A stretch of 18,670 nucleotides of DNA from Pseudomonadota bacterium (GTDB lineage Bacteria > Pseudomonadota > Alphaproteobacteria > Caulobacterales > Caulobacteraceae): contig JAEWDF010000028.1 in the NCBI GenBank assembly GCA_023390245.1, positions 1 through 18,670 on the forward strand, given 5' to 3'. Position 1 is the stretch's first letter. Every line of letters starts with the position of its first letter. A program made the position numbers and the translations under genes. This document shows positions 1 to 6,039 of the stretch, in pieces. The notes under the pieces are model-generated. The model was not told where the DNA came from and ran no database searches. It saw nothing but the letters and a program-made list of their open reading frames with translations.

Positions 1-155
1 ACCGCTTCAAATCCCAAGCCTCGGCCCAGCGTGTTCTGACCACCCACGCGGCGATCTACAACACCTTCAACGTTCAACGACATCTGATCAGCCGCCCTAC
101 CCTTCCACGTTTTCGCGCCGAAGCGGAGGCCGCTTGGGCGGCGGCGGTCGGTTAG
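1..155 (+). CDS. IS6-family transposase, C-terminal fragment (runs off the left edge)
   Basis: The reading frame is open from base 3 to the TAG at 153-155, giving about 50 residues. The visible peptide contains FKSQASAQRVL, HAAIYNTFNVQRHLISR and a closing FRAEAEAAW. I recognise this as the C-terminal tail of IS6-family DDE transposases, where FKS..SAQRFL, THAA.YN.F..QRHLISR and FRAEA are strongly conserved. The catalytic DDE triad lies outside the window, so I cannot tell an intact insertion sequence from a remnant. The fragment ends 95 bases before the lactonase stop, and the two are tail to tail, so the element marks the 3' edge of the galactose operon. I see no convincing IS6-type terminal repeat downstream. 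The segment around 176-190 (gaactttgtccgc) only loosely recalls the usual CTTTGCAACAG end. Confidence 0.82.
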   Translation, partial: RFKSQASAQRVLTTHAAIYNTFNVQRHLISRPTLPRFRAEAEAAWAAAVG

Positions 156-250
156 ATCGGTCGGGGTTGAGCGAACTTTGTCCGCACGCGATTAAGCTGA
201 CAGCACCCGACTGGCCGTCTTCCCCGCCTACATATCCTGCCTAGAAGCGA
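156..250. other. Intergenic gap between transposase tail and lactonase tail
   Basis: These 95 bases separate two convergent 3' ends. I see no ORF, no strong hairpin followed by a T-run on either strand, and no clear IS terminal inverted repeat. The right end of the IS6 element and a terminator for the minus-strand operon would both be expected here, so either one may be present in a degenerate form that I cannot resolve by eye. Confidence 0.5.
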
Positions 251-1108
251 TCACAGCCGGATCAGGTTCTGCGGCAGGCCGGGCGTCTCGATCCGCAGTC
301 GATAGAGGCCGCCCAACGTTGGCTGCTCGGCGCGCTTGTCGGCGTTGCCCAGCCAGGCCGTGGTCATGTAGAGGTCCCGCAGGTCCGCCCCGCCGAAGGC
401 CGCCTTGGTCACCGTCTGAACGGGCGCGTCGATCTTGCGAAGCCGCTCTCCTGTGGGAGAAAAGCGCGCTACGCCCCATCCGTTGAACAGGCCGACATGC
501 AGCACGCCATCCGCGTCCATGCTGGGACCGTCAGCGTAGCCGTCCTCCGTCACCCCGAACCGGCGCTTGTTCGACAGCGCCCCGTCCGCATGGTCGAAAG
601 CGTAAATCGTCTTCTCCAGGGTGTCGTGGTGATAGAGGGTCGCGCCGTCGGGGCTGAGGCACGGCCCATTGGTGACGCCATAGCCATCGTCGTGCCGCGT
701 CAGTTCGCCCCCGAACCAGCGATAGAGGGCGCCGCTCTTCTGTTCCTCGCTGTCGTCCATGGACCCGAACCACAGGGCCCCGTCCGGCGCGACGAAGCCG
801 TCGTTCAGCCGGTTCTGGGGCCGATCCTGCTCGACCGGCTGGATCAACCTGAAACCACCGTTTTCGGTATCGAAACGATGAAGTCCTCCGCGCACCCCGC
901 AAATCAGCGAACCATCCACAGCCGGCAGGGCGAAGCCGATCTGGTCCGGCGCGTCCCACGACATCTTGGCGTCGGTCGCTGGGGTATAGCGGTGCAGCTT
1001 GCGTCCCTTGATGTCGACGAACCAGACCGCCCCGCGGGCCGCGTCCCAGACAGGGCCTTCGCCCAACTCAGCCTGGACGTCCCAGACTAGTTCGACCGCC
1101 GCGCTCAC
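251..1108 (-). CDS. SMP-30/gluconolactonase-family sugar lactonase (probable galactonolactonase)
   Basis: A 285-residue protein of the SMP-30/LRE beta-propeller family, the usual length for it. These are metal-dependent enzymes that hydrolyse aldonolactones. The metal-binding positions are visible: E17 in LGEGP, N102 in NRLNDG, N147 in GVTNGP and D193 in YADGPSMDADG. There is no signal peptide, so it should act in the cytoplasm. The start is GTG at 1106-1108 and overlaps the aldolase stop as GTGA; an AGGTGG-like ribosome site sits about six bases upstream. It is the last gene of the minus-strand operon. With galactose dehydrogenase, DgoK and DgoA nearby, the inferred substrate is D-galactono-lactone. 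L-arabino-lactone, with the same ring stereochemistry, is equally possible for the family. Family assignment is firm, substrate is inferred. Confidence 0.88.
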   Translation of the reverse strand: MSAAVELVWDVQAELGEGPVWDAARGAVWFVDIKGRKLHRYTPATDAKMSWDAPDQIGFALPAVDGSLICGVRGGLHRFDTENGGFRLIQPVEQDRPQNRLNDGFVAPDGALWFGSMDDSEEQKSGALYRWFGGELTRHDDGYGVTNGPCLSPDGATLYHHDTLEKTIYAFDHADGALSNKRRFGVTEDGYADGPSMDADGVLHVGLFNGWGVARFSPTGERLRKIDAPVQTVTKAAFGGADLRDLYMTTAWLGNADKRAEQPTLGGLYRLRIETPGLPQNLIRL

Positions 1109-1737
1109 TGACCGCCACCTGCCCAGGCGGTGACGAAGGCGCGGGCGACCGCGCCGACCTCGTCCGAGGTCCGGCCGGGCTTGTACAAGGCCGAGCCGAT
1201 GCCGAATCCGTCGGCGCCCGCCTTACGCCAGTCATCTATGTTGGCCGGTTCGACGCCGCCGACCGCATAGAGCGGTTGGCTCCTGGGAAGCACCGCCTTC
1301 ATGGCCTTGACCGCCCCCGGCCCGGCCAGTTCGGCGGGAAACAGCTTCAGCACGTCGGCGCCGGCTTGCAGCGCCGAGAACGCCTCGGTTGGGGTGAAGC
1401 ATCCGGGCATGGAAAACAGGCCCAACGCCTTGGTGCGTTCGATCACGCGCGGATCGGCGTTCGGTGAGATCACCAATTGCCCGCCGGCGCCCGCGACGTC
1501 CTGCGCGGCCTGGGGCGTCAGTACCGTGCCCGCCCCCACGACCGCCCGACCGTCCATCGCGTCGCGCAGCAAGCGGATGCTTTCCAGCGGCCGGGGAGAA
1601 TTCAACGGCACCTCCAGGCAGGTGAAACCCGCCGCGACCAGAGCCTCCCCCATATCGACCGCCTCCTCTGGCGTCAGGCCGCGCAAAATGGCGACAAGAG
1701 GCAAGGTCTTCAAAGCCGTTTCGACGCTCAGGGTCAT
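1105..1737 (-). CDS. dgoA: 2-oxo-3-deoxy-6-phosphogalactonate aldolase (KDPG/KDPGal aldolase family)
   Basis: A 210-residue class I aldolase that cleaves 2-oxo-3-deoxy-6-phosphogalactonate to pyruvate and glyceraldehyde 3-phosphate, the last step of the De Ley-Doudoroff route. Family landmarks are present: LVAILRG with R19, LEVPLNS with the general-base E42, GAGTV at 68-72, and the Schiff-base lysine K131 in LKLFPAE. Length matches KDPG/KDPGal aldolases (about 205-215 residues). I chose ATG at 1735-1737 over an in-frame start at 1770. GGAAGG lies seven bases upstream, the ATG overlaps the dgoK stop as ATGA, and the extra 11 residues of the longer form do not look like family sequence. Preference for the galacto over the gluco epimer is inferred from the adjacent dgoK. 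No Entner-Doudoroff edd/zwf genes are nearby. Confidence 0.92.
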   Translation of the reverse strand: MTLSVETALKTLPLVAILRGLTPEEAVDMGEALVAAGFTCLEVPLNSPRPLESIRLLRDAMDGRAVVGAGTVLTPQAAQDVAGAGGQLVISPNADPRVIERTKALGLFSMPGCFTPTEAFSALQAGADVLKLFPAELAGPGAVKAMKAVLPRSQPLYAVGGVEPANIDDWRKAGADGFGIGSALYKPGRTSDEVGAVARAFVTAWAGGGQ

Positions 1738-2609
1738 GGGATCGCCTTCCAGATGCGATGAAGCCCGCACGCCACGGCCGCTTCGCCGGGCGTGCTGCGG
1801 ACGTGCGTGAAACCGGCCAAGGCCAAGGCGCGCGCATAGCGCTGGCCCAAGCCCGCCTCGCCGACCACCTGGACAATCTTGCCCCGATGGGCCTTCTCCG
1901 CCGCCAGCTCGGCGCCGATCAGCAGGCCGGACAGGAAGTCCGCCGCCCCATCGGGGCTCAGTTCGTCGGCTAGACGCCGGACCCGGACGGAGAACAGATG
2001 GGCGGTGATTGCCGGATCGGACAGCCCCCGTCGCACGCCGTCGTCGAAGGCGGCGTCATCCGCGCCCGGCGCGCCCATATCGCGGCCGATCAGGGTGGCC
2101 TGGCGCACGGCGGCGAACAGTTCGCCGGTCAGATGGGTGCGGAAGCTGGCGATGGCGCCCTTCTCGACCGTCACCCATTTGCTGTGAGTGCCGGGCGCGA
2201 CCATCAGGCCGTCTTCGTCCGCACCGAACAGGCCCAGCGCCTGGGTCTCCTCGCCGCGCATGACGTCGCCCAGCCCCTGCGAAGTCAGGGCGACGCCGGG
2301 CACGATGCGGACGTCGCGCGTCGCATCGGGCCGCACCAGACGCGCCGCAAGAGCGGCCGCGCCCGCCGGGCAGAAGGCGTAAGGCGCCTCCGCCCAGCCC
2401 TGGCGCGATCCGGCCATGCCCGCGATCAGCACCGGCGCCAGGTCCAGCCAGTCGCCCGCCACTTCTTCCAGCACCCCGGCGAAGTCGCCGGAGGCCAGCC
2501 GCCCGGCGCCGCGGGGATCGACGCGCCGGTCCAGCACCGCGCCGTCCGGACCCAGCCGCATGACGCGCAGGTTGCTGGTGCCCCAATCTATTCCGATCAG
2601 TTCGGTCAT
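1734..2609 (-). CDS. dgoK: 2-oxo-3-deoxygalactonate kinase
   Basis: A 291-residue protein of the DgoK family, which phosphorylates 2-oxo-3-deoxygalactonate at C6 using ATP. The N-terminus carries the phosphate-1 loop IGIDWGTSNLRV (residues 5-16). Further DgoK landmarks are GMAGSRQGW (64-72), MRGEETQALG (117-126) and PGTHSKWV (139-146). Length fits the family. There is no signal peptide, so it is cytoplasmic. Its stop overlaps the aldolase start (ATGA), and it begins 25 bases after the transporter stop, so the two enzymes are probably translationally coupled. This is the most diagnostic gene in the operon: it ties the pathway to galactonate rather than to gluconate, or to the non-phosphorylative arabinose route. 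Confidence 0.94.
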   Translation of the reverse strand: MTELIGIDWGTSNLRVMRLGPDGAVLDRRVDPRGAGRLASGDFAGVLEEVAGDWLDLAPVLIAGMAGSRQGWAEAPYAFCPAGAAALAARLVRPDATRDVRIVPGVALTSQGLGDVMRGEETQALGLFGADEDGLMVAPGTHSKWVTVEKGAIASFRTHLTGELFAAVRQATLIGRDMGAPGADDAAFDDGVRRGLSDPAITAHLFSVRVRRLADELSPDGAADFLSGLLIGAELAAEKAHRGKIVQVVGEAGLGQRYARALALAGFTHVRSTPGEAAVACGLHRIWKAIP

Positions 2610-2634
2610 TTCGGCTCGCCAGACGGCCCCGTCC

Positions 2635-4209
2635 TCACCACCAGATCGAATAGACCAGGATCAGGAAGGCCACGACGCCGACAGCCGCCAGGTTGAACCC
2701 GACCGTGGTGCGATAGCTGACACCGTCCAGGCGGATCTTCATGGCGTCGGGCTTGGCCGGAGCCAGCAGAGACACCACGATCGCCGCGATCAGCGACACC
2801 ACGAAGACCAGGCCGACGCGGTTCATGAAGGGGAAGATGAACTGCCCCGTTTCCTGCAGCCACCAGAAGACCGCCGACAGCGCCACCGAGCCGATGGCCG
2901 CAGTCAGGGCGCCGGCCTCGGAGGCCCGCTTCCAGAACAGGCCCAGGATGAAGATCACCACGATGCCGGGGGTGAAGAAGCCGGTGAACTCCTGGATGAA
3001 CTGGAAGGCCTGATCGAAACCGCCCAGTAGCGGCCGCGCGGTCAGGATGCCGATGACCACGGCGCCCACGGCGGCGATGCGTCCCACGGTCACCAGATGG
3101 TGCTCGGACACGTCCTTCTTGACCTTGGCGTAGAGGTCCAGGGTGAAGATGGTCGAGATCGAGTTCACCTTGGACGCCAGCGAGGCGATGATGGCGGCGA
3201 TAAGCGCGGCGAAGACCAGTCCCTTTAGCCCGACCGGCAGCAGGTTCATCATCGTCGGATAGGCTTGGTCCGGCGCGCTGAGGTTCGGCGCCAGCACCAG
3301 CGCCGCCATGCCCGGCAGCACCACGATCACCGGCATCAGCAGCTTCAGATAGGCGGCGAAGGCGATGCCGCGCTGCGCCTCGCCCACCGACTTGGCGGCC
3401 AGGGCGCGCTGGATGATGTACTGGTTGAAGCCCCAGTAGCTGATGTTCATGACCCACAGGCCGCCGAGCAGAACAGCGATGCCGGGCAGTTCCTGATAAT
3501 GAGGATTGTCCTTCGACAGGATCATGTCGAACTTCTCGGGGAAGTCGGTCAGCAGGGTCTGGAAGCCGGCGACGGCGCCGCCTTCCCCGCCGATGGTCGA
3601 AAGGGCGATGAAGCCGATGATCAGGCCGCCGCAGACCAGCAGCGCCACCTGCACGATGTCGGTCAGGGCCACCGCCTTCAGGCCGCCCCACAGCTGATAG
3701 ACCAGGGCGAAGACGCCGATGGCGATGATGGCGTAATCCTGGTTGAAGCCCGTCACCGTATGCACGGCGATGGCGCCCAGCCACAGGATCGAGGTCACAT
3801 TCACGAAGACGTAGAGCAGCAGCCAGAACACCGCCATGACGTTGCGGATCGTCGAGCCGTACCGCTGCTGCAGGAACTGCGGCATCGTCACGATGTCGTT
3901 GCGCAGGAAGATCGGCAGGAAGAACTTGCCCACGATCAACAGGGTCAACGCCGCCATCCATTCGTAGGAGGCGATGGCCAGGCCGATGACATAGCCCGAA
4001 CCGCTCATGCCGATGATCTGCTCGGCGGAGATATTGGCTGCGATCAGCGAAGCGCCGATGGCCCACCACGGCAGGTTCTTGGAGGCCAGAAAATAGTCGG
4101 TCGAGGTCTTTTGCGCGCCCGACTTGTCGCGTGACACCCACTGCGCCAGAGCGAAGATGGCGATCGCATAGATCGCGAGGATGACGAGGTCGATGGCCGC
4201 CAGTTTCAC
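2635..4209 (-). CDS. Sodium:solute symporter (SSS family), SGLT-like galactose/glucose transporter
   Basis: A 524-residue, strongly hydrophobic protein with about 14 predicted membrane segments and the SSS family fold. It resembles Vibrio SGLT closely: SAEQIIGMSGSGY, ASYEWMAALTL, MNISYWGFNQYIIQR and LASKVNSISTIFTLD. Aligning by eye with a constant offset of five, the galactose-contacting residues of Vibrio SGLT correspond to Q64, E83, N255 and K289. The gate tyrosine corresponds to Y258, and only the S91 equivalent is changed (A86). This supports Na+-driven D-galactose uptake across the inner membrane. The start is GTG at 4207-4209, since no in-frame ATG precedes the first membrane helix; GGGGGAAG lies just upstream. 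It is the first gene of the minus-strand operon and diverges from the IclR regulator across 185 bases. Confidence 0.9.
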   Translation of the reverse strand: MKLAAIDLVILAIYAIAIFALAQWVSRDKSGAQKTSTDYFLASKNLPWWAIGASLIAANISAEQIIGMSGSGYVIGLAIASYEWMAALTLLIVGKFFLPIFLRNDIVTMPQFLQQRYGSTIRNVMAVFWLLLYVFVNVTSILWLGAIAVHTVTGFNQDYAIIAIGVFALVYQLWGGLKAVALTDIVQVALLVCGGLIIGFIALSTIGGEGGAVAGFQTLLTDFPEKFDMILSKDNPHYQELPGIAVLLGGLWVMNISYWGFNQYIIQRALAAKSVGEAQRGIAFAAYLKLLMPVIVVLPGMAALVLAPNLSAPDQAYPTMMNLLPVGLKGLVFAALIAAIIASLASKVNSISTIFTLDLYAKVKKDVSEHHLVTVGRIAAVGAVVIGILTARPLLGGFDQAFQFIQEFTGFFTPGIVVIFILGLFWKRASEAGALTAAIGSVALSAVFWWLQETGQFIFPFMNRVGLVFVVSLIAAIVVSLLAPAKPDAMKIRLDGVSYRTTVGFNLAAVGVVAFLILVYSIWW

Positions 4210-4293
4210 GCGCTTCCCCCAGATTTTGTCGTTGACGCCGCAGCTTGGATTTGCGGACAGCGCTTGTGGCTTAGGCTATGGGCAAGGCGTCGT

Positions 4294-4313
4294 CCATATA
4301 TTTTCATATCTGG
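4294..4313. promoter_or_regulatory. Candidate IclR operator (imperfect 9-2-9 inverted repeat)
   Basis: CCATATATT-TT-CATATCTGG is an inverted repeat with 7 of 9 arm positions paired and a 2-base centre. It has the same geometry as the perfect palindrome at 5227-5246. It contains TTTTCATAT (4301-4309), whose reverse complement ATATGAAAA recurs at 7909-7917 before the GH2 gene. It overlaps the AT-rich core of the divergent region. The role as operator is inferred. Confidence 0.45.
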
Positions 4314-4349
4314 CTATCTATTTCATTGGTAATGCCAGAAAGAGGTTTA

Positions 4350-4366
4350 GCGCGGCAGCGCCGCGC
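4350..4366 (+). other. GC-rich stem-loop in the IclR leader
   Basis: GCGCGGC-AGC-GCCGCGC is a perfect 7-bp stem with a 3-base loop, ending 28 bases before the IclR start codon. It would lie in the 5' leader of the regulator mRNA if transcription starts in the AT-rich block upstream. No T-run follows it, so it is not an obvious terminator. In GC-rich DNA such stems can arise by chance. Confidence 0.3.
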
Positions 4367-4394
4367 CGTTACGCTGGCGCGCGGAGGATTTTTC

Positions 4395-5165
4395 ATGACC
4401 TTTCAAGATGACGCGGACCGCAAGTATCGCGCTCCGGCCCTGGAAAAGGGTCTCGATGTGCTGGAGCTGCTCTCCGCGCACGGCCGCGCCATGACGCCCT
4501 CTCAGATGTCGGTCGAACTGGGCCGCTCGGTCAGCGAGCTTTTCCGCATGATCCAGGTGCTGGAGTTCAGAGGATATATCGAGGCGACGTCGGAGGGGTA
4601 TCGCCCGACAAACCGGCTGTTCTCCCTGGGTATGGCCCAGGCGCCGGTGAAATCTCTAACCGAGGCCGCCCTGCCGATCATGCGGGATCTGGCTCAGGAA
4701 ACCGTGCAGTCCTGTCATCTGGTCGTGCCGACAGAGGACCAGATCGTCGTCATCGCGCGGATCGAAAGCCCCGGCGACCTCGGCTATTCCGTTCGCCTTG
4801 GTTATCGCCGCAACATCATCGACGCCTCCTCGGGCCTGATGTTCTACGGCTGCGCGTCTGAAAAGGCGCGCGAAAGCCTGCGTGAGCGGCTGGCTCCCCA
4901 TTACGATAAGCACCGGCTGGCGAGCTATATCGCAACGGCGGAAGCTGCGGGAGCTCAGGGTTTCGTGCGGCGTGACAGCGATTTCGTTATGGGCGTCACG
5001 GACCTGGTTGCGCCCATCATGGGGGCCGACAGTATTATCGCCACCCTCATCACCCCCTACATCAAGCACACGCGCGCAGCCTGCGACATCGAAGAGTCCC
5101 TGGCCAAGCTGCGCGCCGCCGTTCGGGCCATCTCGGCCGAAATGAGCGCCGTTTCACAGGCCTGA
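4395..5165 (+). CDS. IclR-family transcriptional regulator, probable control of the galactose/galactan genes
   Basis: A 256-residue IclR-type regulator. The winged helix-turn-helix occupies about residues 13-78 (RAPALEKGLDVLELL, then TPSQMSVELGRSVSELFRMIQVLEFRGYIE). The effector-binding domain follows from about 85 to 250, with DASSGLMFYGCASEKARESL typical of the IclR ligand pocket region. I chose ATG at 4395, not the in-frame ATG at 4278. GGAGG lies at 4383-4387 with seven-base spacing, and homologues begin close to this point; the extra upstream residues run through the AT-rich control region. It sits between the two divergent blocks of galactose genes, which points to a local regulator. 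The effector is unknown; a pathway intermediate such as galactonate or 2-oxo-3-deoxygalactonate is a reasonable guess. Confidence 0.9.
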   Translation: MTFQDDADRKYRAPALEKGLDVLELLSAHGRAMTPSQMSVELGRSVSELFRMIQVLEFRGYIEATSEGYRPTNRLFSLGMAQAPVKSLTEAALPIMRDLAQETVQSCHLVVPTEDQIVVIARIESPGDLGYSVRLGYRRNIIDASSGLMFYGCASEKARESLRERLAPHYDKHRLASYIATAEAAGAQGFVRRDSDFVMGVTDLVAPIMGADSIIATLITPYIKHTRAACDIEESLAKLRAAVRAISAEMSAVSQA

Positions 5166-5289
5166 GCGATTATCCCGCGCCGCCGTTGACTTGAATGCGC
5201 GCGATCTGCATTTTCGCCCGCAATATCGCTTTCATGGATGAAAGCGGGAGCGAATACGCCGGCATCGCAGACGGCGGCAGGGAAACGAC
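5166..5289 (+). promoter_or_regulatory. Control region upstream of the dehydrogenase-dehydratase operon
   Basis: These 124 bases follow the IclR stop. TTGACT at 5186-5191 is a candidate -35; 17 bases later CATTTT (5209-5214) is only a poor -10 match. A perfect 20-bp palindrome lies just downstream. The ribosome site AGGGA is at 5279-5283, six bases before the SDR start. The presence of a separate operator-like site suggests the SDR and dehydratase are transcribed from their own promoter and not only by readthrough from the regulator. Confidence 0.45.
5227..5246. promoter_or_regulatory. Perfect 20-bp palindrome, candidate operator
   Basis: CGCTTTCAT-GG-ATGAAAGCG has two 9-base arms that are exact reverse complements around a 2-base centre. 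It lies 43 bases before the SDR start codon and immediately after the IclR gene, downstream of the best candidate -35/-10 pair. Dimeric winged-helix regulators, IclR members included, bind sites of about this size. It is the strongest operator-like signal in the window; the identity of the binding protein is inferred from position. Confidence 0.65.
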
Positions 5290-6039
5290 ATGGGCGCAAT
5301 TTACCCCGATCTGGCCGGCAAGGTCGTCATCGTCACCGGCGGCGCCGGCGGCATAGGCGAGGCCATCACCCGCGCCTTCATCGCCCAGAAGGCCCGTGTC
5401 GGATTTCTGGATGTCGACGTCACGCGCGGCCAGGCGCTGGAGGCCGAATTGGGCGGGGACGCCCGTTTCGTCGCCTGCGACCTGACCGACATTCCCGCCC
5501 TGAAGGCGGCGATCCAGACCGTGCGCGACGCTTTTGGCCCCATCGACGTGCTGATCAACAACGCAGCCCACGACGAGCGCCACGAGACGCTGGACGTGAC
5601 CGAGGACTATTGGGACGGGCGGATCGCGGTGAATCTAAAGCACCAGTTCTTCGCCGCCCAGGCGGTGCTGCCGGACATGAAGGCGACCGGCAAGGGCTCG
5701 ATTGTCAACATGGGCTCGACCTCCTGGGTCATCGGCCAAGGCGGCATGGCGGGCTACACCGCCTCCAAGTCGGCGATTCTGGGCCTGACCCGCTCACTGG
5801 CGCGCGACTTCGGCGAGTTCGGCGTGCGGGTGAACGCCATCGCGCCCGGCTGGATCATGACCGAGCGCCAGCTGTCCCTGTGGGTCACGCCAGAGACCGA
5901 GAAGAGCATCTACGAGAACCAGTGCCTGAAGCGTCGTCTGGTCCCCGACGACATCGCAAAGGTGGCGGTCTTCATGAGCTCAGACGAGGCCGGCGCTATC
6001 ACCAATCAGCATTATATCGTCGACGGCGGCTGGAACTGA
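5290..6039 (+). CDS. SDR-family sugar dehydrogenase, probable D-galactose 1-dehydrogenase
   Basis: A 249-residue classical short-chain dehydrogenase. It shows the cofactor loop TGGAGGIG (16-23), NNAA (90-93), and the catalytic tetrad N115, S143, Y156 and K160 (YTASK). D41 at the end of the second beta-strand favours NAD over NADP. The C-terminal YIVDGGWN ending is usual for the family. It is expected to oxidise a pyranose at C1 to the aldonolactone, the first step of oxidative galactose catabolism. The substrate is assigned from context: lactonase, dgoK and dgoA are on the other arm of the locus, and the next gene is a sugar acid dehydratase. L-arabinose or D-xylose are alternatives, since such SDRs often accept several. 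Its stop shares one base with the dehydratase start (TGATG). Confidence 0.85.
   Translation: MGAIYPDLAGKVVIVTGGAGGIGEAITRAFIAQKARVGFLDVDVTRGQALEAELGGDARFVACDLTDIPALKAAIQTVRDAFGPIDVLINNAAHDERHETLDVTEDYWDGRIAVNLKHQFFAAQAVLPDMKATGKGSIVNMGSTSWVIGQGGMAGYTASKSAILGLTRSLARDFGEFGVRVNAIAPGWIMTERQLSLWVTPETEKSIYENQCLKRRLVPDDIAKVAVFMSSDEAGAITNQHYIVDGGWN

Larger units (their letters stand above)
4210..4394. promoter_or_regulatory. Divergent control region between symporter operon and IclR gene
   Basis: These 185 bases should hold promoters for both the minus-strand galactose operon and the plus-strand regulator. The centre (about 4294-4335) is conspicuously AT-rich against a GC-rich background. It contains an imperfect inverted repeat at 4294-4313 and a CATT-GGT-AATG repeat at 4324-4334. 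A TATATT hexamer at 4297-4302 could be a -10 element, but I find no convincing -35 at the right distance, so I do not fix the promoters. Expectation from the IclR family is that the regulator binds here and controls both directions. Confidence 0.6.

Noticed and set aside
2606..4141. 511-codon minus-strand frame inside the symporter gene
   Set aside because: It is the same strand shifted by one frame from a clear membrane protein; the translation is arginine/histidine-rich and has no hydrophobic segments.
4278..4394. Earlier ATG for the IclR regulator
   Set aside because: The additional 39 residues run through the AT-rich control region and do not look like IclR sequence, while ATG 4395 has GGAGG at ideal spacing.
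5271..5310. Short GC-rich inverted repeats near the SDR start and elsewhere
   Set aside because: Arms of four or five GC bases occur by chance all over this sequence; I kept only longer or positionally meaningful repeats.
5238..6038. Open frame upstream of and continuous with the dehydratase, giving a protein of about 865 residues
   Set aside because: It overlaps the clear SDR gene in another frame, its translation is arginine-rich with no family sequence, and dehydratase homology begins near 6039. It is an effect of GC-rich codon use.
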